In this document: piece by piece, positions 61,436-64,000 of the stretch
How positions within the stretch are numbered: position 1 is the first letter of the stretch
Layout: each line of letters begins with the position of its first letter
Origin: JAFAXD01 sp035472475
Lineage (GTDB): Bacteria > Pseudomonadota > Alphaproteobacteria > Rhizobiales > Xanthobacteraceae
Assembly (NCBI GenBank): GCA_035472475.1
Contig: DATIPA010000019.1
Coordinates: 1-64,000 of the forward strand
DNA length: 64,000 nt
Reading direction: 5' to 3'
The notes under the pieces: generated by a model
What the model was told of the DNA's origin: nothing
Seen by the model: the letters and a program-made list of their open reading frames with translations, nothing else
The model's database searches: none
Program-made: the position numbers and the translations under genes

Positions 61436-62605
61436 CTACGCGGCAAGGCCCCGTCCCCTCCTAGATAGTCCCATAACGCGCTTCATCCAAGCGTTTAGAA
61501 AGATTTCAATCTCCTCCTCGGTCGTGGTTGGCCCGAGGCTGATGCGCACCGCGCCCAGCGCGAGCTCCGGCGCTACCCCCATGGCGGCCAGCACATGCGA
61601 CGGTGCAACCTTGCCGGACGAGCAGGCCGAACCGGAGGACACCGAAACCCCTTCGAGGTCGAGCGCTATCAAGGCGGTTTCAGCCTTGATTCCGGGCATC
61701 GCGACAAGGGTCGTGTTCGGTACGCGCGGGGCGGTGGCGCCGAAAATGACCGCCGCCGGCGCAGCTGCGCGCAAGCCCGCCTCGAGCCGCTCACGGGCGC
61801 GCGCCATGTCGGCAGCCTCGTCCGTAAGCCCGGCCAGGACCGCCTGTGCGGCCGCGCCGAAGCCGGCGATCCCGCTGACGTTTTCGGTGCCGGCGCGGCT
61901 GCTGCGCTCCTGTCCGCCGCCCCGGATCAGGGGATCGCCGATATGCAGGTCCTGGTCGGCCAGAATGAGGGCCCCAACGCCCTTGGGACCGCCGAGCTTG
62001 TGCGCAGACAGCGTGAGAAGATCTGCCCCCAGCGACTTGATATCGCAAGGAATCCGTCCGGCCGCCTGGACCGCGTCGACGTGCAGCAGGCCGCCCGCGG
62101 CGTGGGTGACCTCGGCCACTTGGGCGACCGGCTGAATCACCCCGGTCTCGTTGTTGGCCAGCATGACTGACACCAGCGGCGCACTGCCGCTGAGCGCGTC
62201 GAGCCGTTCGGTGAGCCAGACGAGATCGACCACGCCCTCGCGGGTGACCGGGACGTCCTCGCGCAGCTGCTGAGGAAAGCGGCCGCCGCTGCGCACGGAC
62301 GGGTGCTCGATTGCAGAGATCAGCGCGCGGTCGCGCCCACGCGCCTCGCCCGGTGTGAGCGAGGGGGTCAGCGCCAGCGCGTTCGCTTCCGTGCCTCCCG
62401 ACGTGAAGATCACATTGCGCGCCTGCGCGCCGACCAGCGCCGCGACCTGTTCGCGCGCGCCTTCGACAAGCGCGCGCGCCGCGCGGCCGTCCGCGTGGAC
62501 CGAGGACGGGTTGCCGACTAGATCGAGCGCAGCCTCGATCGCGCAGCGCGCCTGCGGCCGCAACGGCGCCGTCGCATTCCAGTCGAGATATGCCCGAACT
62601 CCCAT
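61436..62605 (-). CDS. Cysteine desulfurase, NifS/IscS type
   Basis: Group I PLP-dependent cysteine desulfurase, 389 aa. Seen: YLDWNATAPLRPQARCAI, FTSGGTEANALAL, SAIEHPSV, MLANNETGVIQPVA, PLP-lysine in LSAHKLGGPKGVGAL and catalytic Cys in VSSGSACSSGKV. Upstream of sufB on the same strand, so the operon has two desulfurases (this one and SufS), a usual Rhizobiales arrangement. iscR, which often precedes it, is not present in the upstream gap. Confidence 0.93.
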   Translation of the reverse strand: MGVRAYLDWNATAPLRPQARCAIEAALDLVGNPSSVHADGRAARALVEGAREQVAALVGAQARNVIFTSGGTEANALALTPSLTPGEARGRDRALISAIEHPSVRSGGRFPQQLREDVPVTREGVVDLVWLTERLDALSGSAPLVSVMLANNETGVIQPVAQVAEVTHAAGGLLHVDAVQAAGRIPCDIKSLGADLLTLSAHKLGGPKGVGALILADQDLHIGDPLIRGGGQERSSRAGTENVSGIAGFGAAAQAVLAGLTDEAADMARARERLEAGLRAAAPAAVIFGATAPRVPNTTLVAMPGIKAETALIALDLEGVSVSSGSACSSGKVAPSHVLAAMGVAPELALGAVRISLGPTTTEEEIEIFLNAWMKRVMGLSRRGRGLAA

Positions 62606-62891
62606 CGTACCGCCGCTTAAGCTTCGATTGCCTGTGCCAACCCGCTGCGCATTGGGTCAAAAATGCGCGAGATTCCGTCTAAAACGCCGGTTTGAACCCT
62701 ATCATGAATCTTGCTTTCGGCCCCGCCGAACGTGATAGAAAGCACTCCGCGCGCCGGGCGTCCCCGCATATATGCAGCCATTCGGACCACCAGAGCCCAG
62801 AATCGTCCAAGATCAGGTGCGCTCGGGCCTCCGCACCCGCGTATCGCAGCGGAGCGCGCTCTGGCTGGGTCAGACTTCATTGAGGTTATGA
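62606..62891. promoter_or_regulatory. Divergent intergenic region between nifS and the hydrolase gene
   Basis: 286 bases without a convincing CDS (the minus-strand frame at 62617-62880 has no family features or ribosome site). It should hold the promoter of the nifS-suf operon and that of the hydrolase. I found no clear Irr-, RirA- or IscR-type box by eye. Confidence 0.35.
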
Positions 62892-63578
62892 ATGCCCGAA
62901 ATTATCTTCACCGGTTCGGCCGGACGGATAGAAGGCCGCTTTCATCCGGCGAAGACGAAAAACGCGCCGATCGCGATCGTGCTGCATCCGCATCCGCAGT
63001 TTGGCGGCACGATGAACCACCAGATCGTCTATCAACTCTATTACGCGTTCGCGCACCGCAATTTTGCGGTGCTGCGCTTCAACTTCCGCGGCGTCGGCCG
63101 CAGCCAGGGCACGTTCGACCACGGCATGGGCGAGCTCGCCGACGCGGCCTCGGCGCTCGATTGGGCGCAGGCGCTCAATCCGGAGACCCGCAGCTGCTGG
63201 ATCGCCGGGTTCTCGTTTGGCGCCTGGATCGGCATGCAACTCTTGATGCGGCGGCCCGAGATCGAGGGCTTCATCTCAATCGCGCCGCCGGCGAACCTCT
63301 ACGATTTCTCGTTCCTGGCACCCTGCCCGTCCTCGGGACTGATCATCCACGGCGACAAGGATGCAGTTGTGCCGCACAAGGACGTCACCGGGCTGGTGGA
63401 AAAGCTCAAGACCCAGAAGGGTATCGTGATCGACCAGAAGGTCGTCTCCGGCGCCAACCATTTCTTCGACGGCAAGGTCGACGTACTGATGAACGAGGTC
63501 GGGACCTACCTCGACAAGCGGATCGCGGCCGGCGAAACGCGCCCCGAGCCACGCGGCCGGCGCAGCGGCGCCGGGTAA
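62892..63578 (+). CDS. Alpha/beta hydrolase, COG2945-like
   Basis: Cytosolic serine hydrolase of 228 aa. Seen: IVLHPHPQFGGTMNHQIV (oxyanion region), LRFNFRGVGRSQGTFDHG, nucleophile elbow WIAGFSFGAWIGMQ with Ser, Asp in HGDKDAVVPHKDV and His in SGANHFFDGKVDVL. TGAGG upstream of ATG. Commonly divergent from the nifS-suf operon in Rhizobiales; role unknown. The last 25 residues are basic and disordered. Confidence 0.9.
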   Translation: MPEIIFTGSAGRIEGRFHPAKTKNAPIAIVLHPHPQFGGTMNHQIVYQLYYAFAHRNFAVLRFNFRGVGRSQGTFDHGMGELADAASALDWAQALNPETRSCWIAGFSFGAWIGMQLLMRRPEIEGFISIAPPANLYDFSFLAPCPSSGLIIHGDKDAVVPHKDVTGLVEKLKTQKGIVIDQKVVSGANHFFDGKVDVLMNEVGTYLDKRIAAGETRPEPRGRRSGAG

Positions 63579-63624
63579 ACTGGCCGCCTCCGCCTGGAGC
63601 TTAGGTTTTGCTGCTCACGTCCTG

Positions 63625-63671
63625 CATGGATGCCTGTCCCTCAGACTTGGGCATCCATGGTGGCATCCATG
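63625..63671. terminator. Inverted plus direct repeat between convergent genes
   Basis: CATGGATGCC (63625-63634) pairs perfectly with GGCATCCATG (63650-63659), and GGCATCCATG is repeated at 63662-63671. A 10-bp stem with a 15-base loop can form in two alternative ways. Placed between the hydrolase 3' end and the anmK stop, it could be a bidirectional terminator, though no T-run follows. Confidence 0.4.
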
Positions 63672-63673
63672 AG

Positions 63674-64000
63674 TCAGCCACTCGCGGTGACGATCTGCCC
63701 GCCCTGCATCGGATGGGGCGCCCCGGTGGTCGACGGAAAGGTGATCGGCAAACCGCGTTGTGTCCGCACCGCCAAGTAGGCGAAGGCCTGGGCCTCGAGT
63801 GCGTCCGACGACCAGCCCAGTGCGTCGGCCGGCTCGACCATAGCGGGCGCGAGCCGCTCGGTCAGCATTGCAAACATCGCCGCGTTGCGCGCGCCGCCGC
63901 CGGCCACGATCCAGGTGCGCGGCGGGCGCGGCAGCAGCGGCACCAGCCGGGCGACACTGGCTGCGGTGAGCGCCGCAAGCGTCGCGGCGCCGTCCGCGAC
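63674..64000 (-). CDS. anmK: Anhydro-N-acetylmuramic acid kinase, C-terminal part
   Basis: Phosphorylates and opens anhydro-MurNAc during wall recycling. Only the last 108 codons lie in the window; the gene runs off the right edge. Seen: [17 protein letters not shown] (nucleotide-binding), [20 protein letters not shown] with the conserved Glu-Ala-x-Ala-Phe, and [13 protein letters not shown] near the C-terminus, all typical of AnmK. The MltB-type enzyme at 20 kb would generate its substrate. Confidence 0.9.
   Translation of the reverse strand, partial: VADGAATLAALTAASVARLVPLLPRPPRTWIVAGGGARNAAMFAMLTERLAPAMVEPADALGWSSDALEAQAFAYLAVRTQRGLPITFPSTTGAPHPMQGGQIVTASG

Noticed and set aside
1..64000. 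tRNA, rRNA, CRISPR, IS element or prophage
   Set aside because: Read through the intergenic gaps for cloverleaf-like segments, regular spaced repeats, transposase and integrase motifs; none found. The palindromes of family P are too few and irregularly spaced to be CRISPR.

Overview
The window reads as one contiguous stretch of chromosome from a high-GC alphaproteobacterium. The best guess is Hyphomicrobiales, near the Nitrobacteraceae/Xanthobacteraceae (Bradyrhizobium, Rhodoplanes or Pseudolabrys-like). The reasons are gene content and order (nifS-sufB-sufC-sufD-sufS-sufT-sufA, class I phaC, Bug-type binding protein, tandem kup, recJ next to a small sox cluster), a GTG/TTG/ATG start mix, and short palindromic intergenic repeats of a kind common in that group. 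The genus is inference. I see no rRNA, tRNA, CRISPR array, transposase or prophage. About 60 genes are supported.

Layout. 1-4.7 kb: hotdog thioesterase, a small secreted protein, two 25-codon ORFs, an aromatic-acid-type MFS carrier, a decaying cluster of small membrane-protein genes with an internal duplication, and a rhodanese. 4.8-8.7 kb: two tandem Kup K+ transporters. 8.9-16.9 kb: metabolic genes (mmsA, DHA2 efflux MFS with divergent ArsR-type regulator, ghrA-like reductase, esterase, glucokinase, Bug receptor). 17.2-21.3 kb: an HtrA-like protein that has lost its catalytic triad, then M23 endopeptidase-like and MltB-type lytic transglycosylase genes that overlap heavily. 21.3-27.6 kb: a ThDP enzyme in an apparent operon with a NitT/TauT-type ABC importer, followed by a convergent dihydroxyphthalate-decarboxylase-like gene. 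27.6-34.0 kb: recJ-soxW-soxY-soxZ-soxXA(fused)-soxB.

34-41.5 kb: GNAT acetyltransferase, a 36-aa membrane peptide, a degraded stretch with a ClpX-type zinc-finger relic, PPi-type phosphofructokinase, a truncated GNAT relic, dienelactone hydrolase, GlpX fructose-bisphosphatase, homoserine dehydrogenase and an AlaC/DAP-type aminotransferase. 41.7-48.7 kb: a lipoprotein divergent from PHA synthase, MAPEG protein, argC, DedA protein, parE. 48.7-55 kb: DUF1326-DUF2182-methyltransferase operon, POT peptide transporter, family 2 glycosyltransferase, DEAD-box helicase. 55-62.6 kb: TfoX-like protein and the complete SUF Fe-S assembly operon with two cysteine desulfurases. 62.9-64 kb: alpha/beta hydrolase and the 3' part of anmK, cut by the window edge.

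Functionally the region combines carbon storage and central carbon metabolism (phaC, pfp, glpX, glk, mmsA), thiosulfate oxidation without a local soxCD, Fe-S biogenesis and envelope maintenance. The features that most deserve follow-up are the SoxX-SoxA fusion, the triad-less HtrA-like protein, the five-copy 71-78 bp palindrome family (including a pair inside a divergent regulator/efflux promoter and one that supplies the hom stop codon), the dual-frame M23/MltB overlap, and the ThDP-enzyme/ABC-importer/decarboxylase-like locus, whose substrate I cannot name.
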